A stretch of 64,000 bases of DNA, taken from positions 84,827,114 to 84,891,113 of the forward strand of contig NC_090984.1 in assembly GCF_041146395.1 (NCBI RefSeq), given 5' to 3'. Shown here piece by piece: positions 25,640 to 37,500 of the stretch. Under the pieces are notes generated by a model. It was not told the origin of the DNA, searched no databases, and worked only from the letters and a program-made list of their open reading frames with translations. Source of the DNA: Eulemur rufifrons. Taxonomy: Eukaryota > Chordata > Mammalia > Primates > Lemuridae. A program made the translations under genes and the position numbers. Within the stretch, counting starts at the first letter, position 1. Each line of letters begins with the position of its first letter.

Positions 25640-26320
25640 TATATTCATTCATATCTGCCTCAGCCTCTTTCTAATCAGTTTTTTATACAATCGCCAAAGT
25701 GATTGGTACAAAATGCAAATAGATTGTCACACTCCCTCTCCTCCTTTCAATTATGTCAGTGGCTTCTTATTGCTCTCAGTATAAATTTAAGTCATTAAAA
25801 TGGCATGACTCCTGTATGGTCTCGGCCCTACCTGTCTCTCCATCTTCATCTCATATCACACTCCTCCTCACTCTCCATACTTTAACCACACTGGCCTTTC
25901 AGTTTCTCAAGTGTGTTGTCATTTCTCTTACCTCAGGGCCTTTGCATGTGCTGTAGTTTCTGCCCTAAATGCTCTACCTGCCCTCCTGTTCGTTTGCCTG
26001 GTAAACTTCTCTCCCATCAGATTTCATCTCAATCACCTGTTCTTCAGGGAAGCTTTCCCTGATCTACCTTCTATTCCCCGATTTACCCATTTTATGCTCT
26101 CATAGCTCCATTCCTCTTTTTAATAGCACTTATCATTAATTCTGCATTTATATTTTGTTCAAGATTCTTTGGTTAACATTTATCTTTTCCTTTAGATGAT
26201 GAACTCCGTAAGAACAGGAATATGTCATTTTTTATTTATTATTGTACCCCTAATGCCTTCTGCAGTGTCTGGCACATATCTGTAACTCAGTAAACATTTT
26301 ATGAATAAATAGATGAGAGA
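25640..26320 (+). repeat. L2 LINE 3' half, sense
   Basis: 'ttcagggaagctttccctga', 'gatgaactccgtaagaacag', 'ctgcagtgtctggcacatat' and the AATAAAT end follow the L2 3' part. The frames at 25753-26105 are its remnants. Confidence 0.75.
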
Positions 26321-26329
26321 TAAGTAGAA

Positions 26330-28115
26330 GTCAAGTCATGTAGAAGCAGATATACCAAACAAGGACCTTGTGAACTTCATCCTCAAGGTAATATAACATG
26401 ATGATCAAGGATTTTGGGCAGTGGAGTAAAATATGTGCTATAGAAAAATCTTTTTTGCCAGCACTGTGCAGAATGCACTGGAAAGAATCTATGTTGGAAG
26501 CAAAGAGATAAGTTTCAGTGGCTGTAGCAGATATCCAAGGGGGAAGTGATAAGGGCTCAAGTTATAACAGTTTGTGATAGTTCCTGTTCTTTTTGAGAAT
26601 CTTCAGTGTAAATCAGCTTGGGTCTCAGTTTTCTTCACTGCTTTTTGGGATTTGGCTTTCATGGCCTGGTTAGTGCATTATCCTTATTCATCATTCCAAT
26701 AGTTGCTGCTATTTTATTACCTGTTCTTTTTGTTTTTGTTGATTTACATTTTAATCTCTTTACTATAGTTGCAATAGAATTTGGGGAAGAAGTGAAATTA
26801 GCTGTCCGTGTGTAATGTCACTTTAACTTGGAACTTCCTACATTTTTGTTTCATTATGAAAATTCTTTATTGTTTTATTGCAATGAAATTGCCTTTCAGA
26901 TTGGCCAAGATTTTTGTTAAGTGACAATATCAAATGATGGCAAAACTGTGGATGAAAGGGTGGGAGTACAAATTGTTACAACATTTTTGGAGCATAGTGT
27001 TTTCTAAAGTCTTAAAAATGTATATATATTTTTTGTATCAGAGTGCCACTTCTAGTAATTTATCCTAAGGAAGTAATTTAGCTTTAAGGATGATCATTGC
27101 AGTGTTGTTTATAGCAAGGAAAAACTGTCTGACTATTGAGGGCTGATTAAATAATCTATATACTTTCACAAATCAGACATATAGCAATTAAAAATTATAT
27201 TATAGAAGCAAGCTTCTCAAACAGCACCCTTCCAGAGAATGCTTGGTCATTTGCCAAATATATGTGAGACCATAGGACAAAATTACTCATCTTCCTCAAG
27301 CACAAAATTTATTGGTGACTTGGGAGTGTGGCAGAGGCTACTAATTACCTATTCCAACGTCCATTCTCCCTTTCTTCCTCAGTAACAAAACCCTGATTTG
27401 TAGTGGGGGATATTGCTGCTCAGAATATTAAGGCTACATATCCCCCGTCTCTGATGTAGCTAGGTGTGACTTTATAATTAAATACAAACCATTGAGATAT
27501 CAATGAAGCGTTATGAAAGGTTTTCAGGGAAGCTCCCTTGATGGAGCTCACTTAGCGGGAGTGAAGAAAGCTACTTTCTGTACTTTTAAAAAGCTTCTGC
27601 ACGGTAAGAATTTTATTGTAATTATTATTAAAGTGCAAGTAAATAAAGTTCAAATGTTTCGTTAATTATAATTTGAGGAGTGTAGGAAGAGGAGAAAAAG
27701 AGGAAGATATGGGAGGAGGACGACTGTTTTTATTTCTAAGAGAATCTTGGATAAGCAATGCTGATTTTCCTCTATGATTTAAGTCCAATCGGAAAAGGCT
27801 GACAAGGCTTGTATACGTTGCTCGTGGTAGAGAATCCTTTTCATGTTTTTACTGTGCCTATTTGTTAGTCTAGATAAAAGAACAGCTGTGGAGTGATTTA
27901 ATTTTGTAGAACCCAAGATGCCTGCCCTCTGCCTCCCAAATTTGCTTAGGATCTAATATCCAGGGCTTCAAAATTTAGAAATGGTGCACGTGGATTTCGA
28001 ACTACGCCTGTCTCTGGCATCAGAAAACCTGCATTTGCCTAAGTCTTGGGCAGAGGTGGCCCCGATATCTGTTTAGAATTTGTCGGCAGAAGACAACGAC
28101 CATCGGATCAGACTA
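26330..28115. other. Intergenic, scraps of L2 and L1M only
   Basis: An L2-like antisense piece near 26.35-26.55 kb and an L1M-like piece at about 27020-27215 ('gtgccacttctagtaattta' then 'gcagtgttgtttatagcaag'). Otherwise nothing up to the CGRRF1 promoter. Confidence 0.4.
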
Positions 28116-28192
28116 CCAGAGAAGACGCTCGCTAGGTACCAATCCCGGGCGCGTAGAGGGCGGTGCGAGTTGGGCCCCGCCCCTCGGTTAAG

Positions 28193-28197
28193 CCAAT
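28193..28197 (+). promoter_or_regulatory. CCAAT box (NF-Y type)
   Basis: GCCAATAGC, ten bases after the GC box. Its partner is the inverted CCAAT 53 bases downstream. Confidence 0.45.
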
Positions 28198-28249
28198 AGC
28201 TCGAGACGGGAGCGCGAGGGGCGTGGCGGGCCTTGCAGGCGTCGCCGTG

Positions 28250-28254
28250 ATTGG
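28250..28254 (-). promoter_or_regulatory. Inverted CCAAT box (ATTGG)
   Basis: GTGATTGGCAC context matches NF-Y preference. Spacing to the first CCAAT is about five helical turns. Confidence 0.45.
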
Positions 28255-28426
28255 CACGCAGGTTCTTGCTTCCCGCAAGGCTGCTCCTACGTCTAGCTTA
28301 TGAGAACCTCGGGCGAATGAAGACGTACAAAGTTTGTCCGCTCCGGGGCACCGTAGTGGCTTTTACCCTGGCCGGCGGGGCTGGGCCAGGCGGCTGGAGC
28401 CGGGCTCAACTCGGAGGGAGACCCCG

Positions 28427-28530
28427 ATGGCTGCGGTGTTTCTGGTAACGCTTTATGAATACTCGCCGCTTTTTTACATTGCGGTGGTCTTTACCTGCTT
28501 CATCGTGACCACCGGCCTGGTACTGGGATG
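28427..28530 (+). CDS. CGRRF1: CGRRF1 coding exon 1
   Basis: 104 bp, residues 1-34 plus two bases of Trp35. It encodes the N-terminal membrane segment. The Kozak context GATGG has G at +4. Donor GTAAGT. Intron 1 is 9427 bp. Confidence 0.97.
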
Positions 28531-31500
28531 GTAAGTGTCCCAGGGCTAGGGGCAAGGAACGGAGGAGTGGACAGCGGGGAGTGGGGTCTGCGGCGAGCAG
28601 CAGGGGTCCTGCGGGGTTGGGACGCCTGAGGCCGTGGGGGATTCGGTCCCCCCCAACCGCCGGTGCCTAGGGCTCCCACTTTCTCTGAGAGGAAAACAAG
28701 GTAGGCACTGCACTTGCGTCACTGCCCCTGCATCACCGTCTTGTCCCTGTCGCTGCGGGCATCTGGGGTGGTTCAGGATTGGGGTATTTTACCCAGCTTT
28801 GTTTCTAGGCGATAAAGCAGCCAGGAAGGGCCTGATCGTGTTGCTGGGATAAAGTGCTTGTCCCGCGGGCTTCTGTCCCGGATTTGGGCCTACTGTGTGC
28901 CCAAGGTGAATGAGTCACCTGTGGTACAGTGCACAGACATGGACAATAAACGAGCTTAAGTGTTGTATTTCTGACTTGAACTGAGCCCTTGACCTCAGAT
29001 CTTTCAGCGCAACTTATAACTGAACTCTGTTACCGTTTGAGAAGTTAACGATTTCTGTACGTTTTCCACACCTTTTGAAATAACATTTAGACGATAGAAT
29101 TACAAAATCACAATTTTGTATTTCAAAGAGACCTAAGAAATAAGTTACACTAAGAGGTAGAGGCCGTATACCTATTGGAGACAAAGAGAATGGACTGTTA
29201 GATAACTCCTGAGCAATTCTAGCCTAGTGGTTCTACAATTTCTCTCTTGAAGAGATGCCATTGTATCATGTTTAGACAAGCCTTATAAATAGGGCCAATT
29301 GAAACCATGTTTCTAGTTCACAGCAGTTTTTCTAGGCTGCAGCCTCCAAAGTCCCTTTGAGAAGATTGTATTAATAGTTCCAAATGGATCAAACAGTAGT
29401 TCTAAGTGGATAACAGTCATGACCTGAAGAGGTCAGAGAGGACTTCATTGAGGAGAGAAACATGAGCTGGATTTTGGAGAATGAATATTTTGAAAAATAA
29501 ATGGAGTCGACCCTGTACAATAGGGAAGAAAAGGCATTTCAGAGAACAGCATGAGCAGAGGGGCAGAGGACAATATGTTAGTGAATAAAGCAGGCTGTGT
29601 AAAACAAGTTGAAAAATACCCTTTGATCACATGTATGTGATTAAAGAAAGGATACAGGCCCTTGTCAGTTTCTGAAACTATATGCCATCTTTAGGGACTG
29701 ACCAAAGTTTTAACATTTCCACACTGTCCCCCACCCTGCCAGAAATAGAGCATAAAATTCCATGTATTTGGGTGTGGGAAGATGAAGACTAGACTTACAC
29801 AGTTTGTTATTCTTGACCTATCAGATTTTATTGCTGTTATTCATTTCAAGAAAGTTTGTAACTGGAATCAGGAAGGTGTTGCCCAAGTGAGAAAAGCAGC
29901 TGTAACACAGGGTTTTTAAATGAGCTGGTGTCAGCCTAGCTCACAGCAGTGTTATCCTCTTAAACATAATTTTCTTCGACCAAGAAAAATAGTAACTAGT
30001 TGCTAATTGCATTATATGCTTAAATTTTTGTTTTAAATAGGCCAACTAATTAGATATCGTAGATACCTATATTTAGTATTGGGGATAGGAAAATGAGTGA
30101 AATCCATATTGATAATGATGCTGGCATCTGTGGGTGAAGGGTAGTCAGGAGCTTCATGTTTGTAGTGGTTAAGAGACAGATTTTGGAGTCAGACAGACCT
30201 AGGTTCAAATCTAGGCTCTGCCAGGTTTAAGACTTGATTTAAAAATTTAATAATTGCCTTATCACTCCATTGAAGTATGACTTTTACAAGGGTAGAAGCC
30301 CAGATAATTGTAGAACTTTTGGAAGTCTGGGCTAAGCGTTGCTGAGGTCACAGGACCATGTAAATGTTAGTCACTTCCATTCTGATTTAGGCCTAAGCAG
30401 TCACCTTGAGCCTAACCTAACCATTCTCTCCATCTGAGTTAGCCTTGCCTGTGTAGATAAACTTTTTACTATGTTTATTTGCAAAATTAAGCCAAGGTCA
30501 CAGATTTATTGACTAGAAATGATGAAAACTTGGATACCATATGGATCTCATAAAAACATCTATTAGTACCCCAGCCAAAAGGTAAACTAGTTAATCCACC
30601 ATGCTTTTCACCCTTGTCATTTTTTTCTTTTTTTTTTTTTTTTGAGACAGTCTTGCTCTGTTGCCTGGGCTAGAGTGCCGCGGTGTCAGCCTAGCTCACA
30701 GCAACCTCAAACTCCTGGGTTCAAGCAACCCTCCTGCCTTAGCCTCCCGAGCAGCTGGGACTACAGTCATGTGCTACCATGCCCGGCTAATTTTTTTCTA
30801 CATATATTTTTAGCTGTCCAGATCATTTCTTTCTATTTTTAGTAGAGATGGGGGTCTTGCTCTTGCTCGGGCTGGTCTCAAACTCCTAACCTCGAGCGAT
30901 CGTCCTGCCTTGGCCTCCCAGAGTGCTAGGATTATAGGCGTGAGCCACTGCGCCTGGCCATTTTTTTTTAACCTCCCAAAATTTAATCCCTAATGTCAGC
31001 TGTTTTCTCTGTCATGGTTCTTTCTTCAGTACTACTCTGAGTTTTTTCCCATTGCTTCTTTCCACCGTTCTCTGTGTCTACCTAAAATGTGTGGGAGCAG
31101 AGAAAGAACAGGAGCATCTGATTACTGAAATCCCAATAGCAATAGCAAAGCATCATGCATCTAGAAGTGTGGTATTTCTCTTTATGTGGTGTTTTCGGTA
31201 GCTCCTGCCAGGCACTGTGCAGAAAGGATTCCAGAAGATTATTCACATCCTTTAGCAGTTTAAAATAATCGAGGATCCTGACTCAGTAGCTACTCCCGGC
31301 CTCCTCTTGACTGTAGGTTATTAAACTGTTGACCTTGACTTCATACCACCCTTTTGTGAATCTGGGGCAGCACTCTAAACCACAGTTCTCCTTTGCTAGC
31401 TGGCTGCCTATCTGGCTTTGCCAACAAGGGAGGGAAACTGAAAAGCTGAAAGAGGATAAAGGGACTTGCTGCTTCCTGTTGATTCCTTTTCTCATCTGTC

Positions 31501-34500
31501 CTGCCACAGTAGTGCCTCACTGTAGCAGGAACAGTTGGTCCCACTTGTTCCGGTTTATGCTTTGCCACTCTGCTAGAACCAGCCTTATGCACCCCCTTAA
31601 AGATACCAGCATCCTTTCCTCAGATCTGAATGCCAGCTCCATTGGGTCCCTCTTACAAATTTCTAAACTGTAGAATTCTCTTTATTCTCTTTTCTGCGTT
31701 CCCTTGTCCTAGGAGTGATAGCTGCTTCCTGCTGTTACTGTTTCTTTGGTACTCAATGTCCTCTTTTTGCCTTTTCAGTTCTTCAACATCTCATTAACAC
31801 TTTTTTAAATATTAAATTCTCTCTGTTAAAATAGCTGCTGTGGTTTCAGTCTCCTGACTGGACCCTTATTGATAAAGAAATTGTTACTAAGAATGGGATC
31901 CTGAGGGAAAAACCCTCCAAGATAGCATTTGGGGATTGATTTGGTAATTTCTTCAGCTCCTTGCTGATGGGAGATAAGATTCTAGTAATCCACGGCATAT
32001 AATATCACAGTTAATCAAATTACTACTTTTGGTTGATTGTGATAAAATGATTTCTGAAGCAAGTGTTTTGGTAGACCACGTGGCTAAAAAGTACTTGACT
32101 ATTATGGCAGTAATGATGAACACAAGGATTGAGGGAGGGGTAAAATGGTTGCTTCTGAGTTCACTGGAGCACTAGCAGTAAGAAGATGACAAACTCAGGT
32201 CTTTAAACTCTTAGATCAATCAAGTGTTAGAGAATCAGAAAGCTTCCATGGCTCTAAAGCACTTTATTTTGTGTAGCACAGAGCCAGCCTTGCTCAAAAT
32301 AGAATAGTTTTCATTGTGCTGGTAATAGAATTACAAAGTCTTATCAGTGTCTCCTTTAGAATATTAATTAGAAAAAAGTGGAACCCTGAGACTTGAACTG
32401 GGGACATCTAGATACACGTGGACAAAGCTGAGAATCTTGAAACCCCACTCACTCTGAGCCTCCCTCATTGATAGAAACCACTTGCCTGCTTTCCACATGT
32501 GCAAAAACTGGCCTTCCCTTGCTTGAAGATCCTGTAATAACCTCACCTGGGGCAGCTGCTTTGCAAAGGAATATCCATACTTAAGACCTACTTCTATTAC
32601 CTTTTTACCAGGAGGCCCAGATCTCTGCATGCTCCATCGTGTAGGGACAAAATAAGACCTGATTGGAAATAGTCTATCCTCTAAAAGAATTGCTAAATTT
32701 TTCTATTCATATCCATGGAATCCTAGGGAATTTGTGTGAGAATGGATTGTAAGTTTGTTAAACCAAAGGATAGAATGTTAACACTAGGTCAGATCAAATT
32801 TATTGAACTGGGTACCTTCAAAAGAAATTCTGGATCTATAGTGTTAACTTATACTTGTTCGGTTGACTGAAACTTGGACTCAGTGGTGACCTATGTTTAA
32901 TAATACAGATGTTTCCTGCTTTTAAATTTCCCTATAAGTACTACTTTATCAGCACCCACACATTTTGATATGTCTTCATTTTTATTCAGTTCATAATTTG
33001 AAAAAATTCCTCTGTGATTTTTTTCTTGATCTCTGTGTTATTTAGAAGTTTGTTATTTAGTTTCCAAATGCTTGGGAATTTTTAAGATATCTCTGTTATT
33101 GATGTATAATTTGATTCTATTGTGGTCAAAGAACATAATTTTTATGATTTGACTTGTAAATTTATTGAGACTTGTTTTATAGCCCAGAATATGATCTCTT
33201 TTTGGTAAATGTCCTACTGCACTTAAAAAGAATATATAATTTGCTGTTGTTGGGTGAAATGTTCTATAAGTGCCAATTAAGTCAAATCAGTTGATAGTGT
33301 TTTTCAAGTCTTTGATATCCTTACTGCTTTTCTGTGTATTGGTGCTACCAATTATTGAGGTGATGGGGCGTATTAGAATTTGTTACTGTAATTATGGATT
33401 TGTTTATTTCTCTTTGCAGTTATATCAGTTTTTGCTTTATATTTTCAAGTTCTGTTAATGGTACATAAACATTTAGGATTATTTTTTGTGTGTGACAAAT
33501 TTGCCCTTGTATCACTATGAAATGTTCTTCTTTATTCTTGATAATAGTCTTTGCTCTGAGATCTATTTTGTCTGGTATTAATATAGCATCCAGCTTTCTT
33601 TTGATTAGTGTTAGCAGCTATATCTTTTTCCATCTTTTTATGTGTAGCATATTTTTGTCTTTATGTGTGTATGCACACACACGCGTGCACACACACGCAC
33701 ACTTTTTTTTTTAGATAGAGTCTCACTATGTTGCCTAGACTAGAGTGAAGTGGAATCATCATAGCTTACTACAATCTCAAACTCCTGGCCTCAGGTGATC
33801 CTCCTGCCTCAGTCTCCCAAGTAGCTGCAACTACAGGCACGCATCCCCATGCCTGGCTTAATTTTTCTATTTTTTGTAGACATGGGGTCTTGCTCTTGCT
33901 CAGGCATGATCTTAAACTCTTGGCCTTAAGGAATCCTCCTGCCTTGGCCTCCCAAAGTGCTAGGATTACAGGTGTGAGCCACCATGCCTGGTGTCTTTAT
34001 ATTTAAAGTGGGTTTCTTATAGCACCATATACTTGGTTCTTATGTTTTTATCCAATTCGATAATTTTTGCCTTTTAATTGGGAAGTTTAGATCATTTACA
34101 TTTAATGTGATTATTGATATGGTTGGATTTAAATCCACCATCTTGCTGTCTGTTTTCTATTTGCCCTATCTGTTCTTTGTTCAGCCCTAATTTGCATTAA
34201 ATAATTTATGTGATTCCATTTTATTTTTTTTGCTGGTTTATGAGCAATGATTTTGTTTCAGTGATTGTTTTAGGGTTTGTAGTATACTTCTAACTTATCA
34301 CTGTCTACCTTCAACTAATATTTTAAAGAGATGTAAGAAAAGGATTATATTCCCCCACATAGTTACCACTTCAGTGCTATTCATTGTATCAATCCATGTT
34401 CCCATTTATTATAATTTCCTTCTTCCCAAAAGACTTCCTTTAGTATTTGTTGTTGTACAAGTCTGTTGTTGATGAATTCTTTTAGATTTTGTTATATTTG

Positions 34501-37500
34501 AAAAAGTCTTTATTTTGCTTTTGAAAAATATAGAATTCTAGATTTTTTTTCAATTTTTTTTTTTCCTTTTAGTCCTTTAAAGATGTTCTGGCTTTCATTA
34601 CTTACGATAAGAAAGCTACTGTCACTCTTTGTTCTCAGTATGTAGTGTATCTTTTTTCTTTGGCTACTTTTAGGATTTTTCTGTTTATTTCTGGTTTTAA
34701 GAAATTTGATTATTATGTGCCTTAGCATAATTGTCTTTGTTTCACTGAGATTCTTGGATCTGTAGGTTTATAGTTTTTAAGATTTTTGAGGAAGTTTTTG
34801 GCCATTAGGTGTTCAAATGCTTTATCTGTCCTCTGCCCCTCCTCTGCCAACTGCAATTACGTGTGCAGACTTCAGTTACGTGACTGCTTGAAGTTGTCCC
34901 TTGGCTTACTGATGTTTATTTTTGTTCAATCTTTTCTTCCTCTTGGTGTTTCATTTTGAGTGCTTTCTATCATGTTGTCCTCAAGTTTACTAATCTTTTT
35001 TTTTTTTTTTTTACAATATCTAATCTGCTGTTAATCCCATCCAGTGTTTTTTTTTTTTTTTTTTTAATCTAAAACATTGTATTTTTCATGTCTAGAAATT
35101 GATTTGGGCCTTTTTTATATTCTCCATGCTTCTATATAATATGCTCAGTCTTTCTTTCTTAAATACATGGAATATAGTTGTAACAACTATTTTGATGTCC
35201 TTGTATACTGACCCTATTATCTGTATCATTTCTGAATCTATTTCTATAGATTAATTTCCTCAGTATGGGTGATATTTTCCTGCTTCTTTACATGCCTGTA
35301 AATTTTTTTTTTTTGGATGCTATATATTGTGAATTTTACCTTATTGGGTGCTGGGTATTTTTGTATTCCTATAAATATTCTTGAGCCTTGTTCTGGGTCA
35401 CAGTTAAGTTACTTGGAAACAGTTTGATCTGTTAGGGTCTTGCTTTTCAGCTTCATTAGGCGGGACCACAGCAGCATTATCCAACTGTTTTATAAGGCCG
35501 GGCGTGGTGGCTCACGCCTGTAATCCTAGCACTCTGGGAGGCCGAGGAGGGAGGATTGCTCGAGGTCAGGAGTTCGAGACCAGCCTGAGCAAGAGCGAGA
35601 CCCCCATCTCTATTAAAAATAGAAAGAAATTATCTGGGCAACTAAAAATATGTATAGAAAAAAAATTAGCTGGGTATGGTGGCACATGCCTGTAGTCCCA
35701 GCTACTCGGAAGGCTGAGGCAGTAGGATTGCTTGAGCTTAGGAGTTTGAGGTTGCTGTGAGCTAGGCTGACACCACGGCACTCTAGGCCAGGCAACTGAG
35801 TGAGACTCTGTCTCAAAAAAAAAAAATAAATAAATAAATAAAATAAAGTGAATTTTTATTCCATTTGTTAATTTTATTGGCTTCCTCTTCAGTATTAGAT
35901 TTATTTGTGTGTTTTGGAATTTTAGTTTGCAACCTAAATTTTAGTAGATTTTTTTTCTTTTATTCTTTTCCTTTGTCCTCATCCTGCCTATTTAGCCATT
36001 TTATAATTATCTACACCGAGATTCCTAGACCCCAGTCTAGAACCAGGTCTTATAATGTTGGTTCTGTGCTGTATCGTTATTGGCCTAACCTAGCTCATGG
36101 TTTCGATTTGTGAACCTGACTCTGGCCTTTGTCTGGAGTGGACAACCTATGTTGATCTCCTTACTAGGTGAAGATTTACTTGCCACTGCATGCTATCAGA
36201 TTCGGAACTCATCAAACCATGGCATCAGCCTTGCTCATTACTTTGTGTTTCTTTCCCTTCTTAGATCCATAAAGGTATTTGTGTTTAAACCCAGCTATGT
36301 CTCTTTTTTTCTAACATTATAACAATTTTCAAACATACAAAATATTGAAAAAAATTATACAGTGAACACACATTTGCCCATCACTTAGATTCTACCATCA
36401 ACATTTTATTATAATTTCTTTTTTAAGAACCAGTGAAATGGAGATTCTTTTTTTTAAGAACCAGCGAAATGGAGGTATAATTTCTTTATTATATATCTGT
36501 CCATTCATCTGTCATTCTATCCACCCATCAGTCTATCTTTTGTGATGCACCTCAGAGTAAGTTGTACTCTTCACCCATAAGTACTAAAGCATTGCATATT
36601 ATTGGCTAGAGTTCAGTGTTTGTTTTTGTTTATATTTCTTTTTTCTTTTGAAGTAATGTTTACATATAATACAGAAGCAACCATTGTTCTCTTTTATATT
36701 TCTACCATAGATTAGTTTTGCCTGCTCTAGAATTTTATATTAGGGAATCGTACAGCACGTACTCTTGTGTAAGGCTTCTTTTGTACAACACGATGTTTTT
36801 GAAATTTATCCATGTGGTTGTCGCAATAAGTTTTTCATTTTTAGTGCTGAATACTACTATTCCTTAGTTAAATATATTACAGTTTGTTTGCTGGTTTCAG
36901 TGAGGTCTTTTTGAGTTCTCTTTTTATCTATTACTGCTATGTGTTTAGAGAGAAGGGAGCACATCAAAGTATGACCCTTACTGGGCCATCTTAAACTGAA
37001 GTCGCCTGGTTTAACTGGTGTGTACTAACTCAGGTTATTTATTTAAATTGAGTAAACTTAGGTGGGGTTTTTTTTTCTGTTACCTATTTGTCCCAGAAGC
37101 TGGTTTTTAATTGTACTAGGAATTGAGTTTAGTCCCATTCATTTTCCTATTAAGTCTGTTGAATGCACATTGTCAGAATTTATATTTTTACATGAAATTT
37201 AAAAGTAGAAAATATATTATGTAAATGAGGGGCTATATTTGGTGTTTTAAAAGTTCTCTTGTCCCGTACATCATATCATATAGTCTGCATATTGAATATA
37301 TTTTCACATTTAAAAAAAATTCAATAATTCCATCTTGTTTTTGCTGTTATATTAAGTATAATTTATCTATAATCACTATACTCCTTTGTTGTTATCAGTA
37401 ATATTAACAATAGAACTCTTTGTTTTCAAGAGTATGCTGATTCAGCCAACTAAAAAATATATAGTCCTTCCTCAGTGTCTGGGAGGGGATTGATTTCAGG

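Larger units (their letters stand above)
28120..28640. promoter_or_regulatory. CGRRF1: CGRRF1 CpG-island promoter
   Basis: CpG-rich interval around exon 1. It holds a GC box CCCCGCCCC (28175-28183), a CCAAT (28193-28197) and an inverted CCAAT (ATTGG, 28250-28254), followed about 170 bp later by the ATG. No TATA box is seen. This is a housekeeping-type promoter. Confidence 0.8.
32930..37000 (-). repeat. L1M LINE, antisense, long decayed copy
   Basis: Reads antisense L1 ORF2 and upstream: 'ttgattctattgtggtcaaa', 'cctttatgtgt'-type text, 'tttgtctggtattaatatag'. It is interrupted by an Alu at 33703-33992 and another at 35496-35848. The left and right limits are approximate and more than one L1M copy may be involved. 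All frames are broken. Confidence 0.65.

Noticed and set aside
32385..32440. Possible tRNA T-arm-like phrase 'gagacttgaactggggac'
   Set aside because: No anticodon arm, D arm or paired acceptor nearby.
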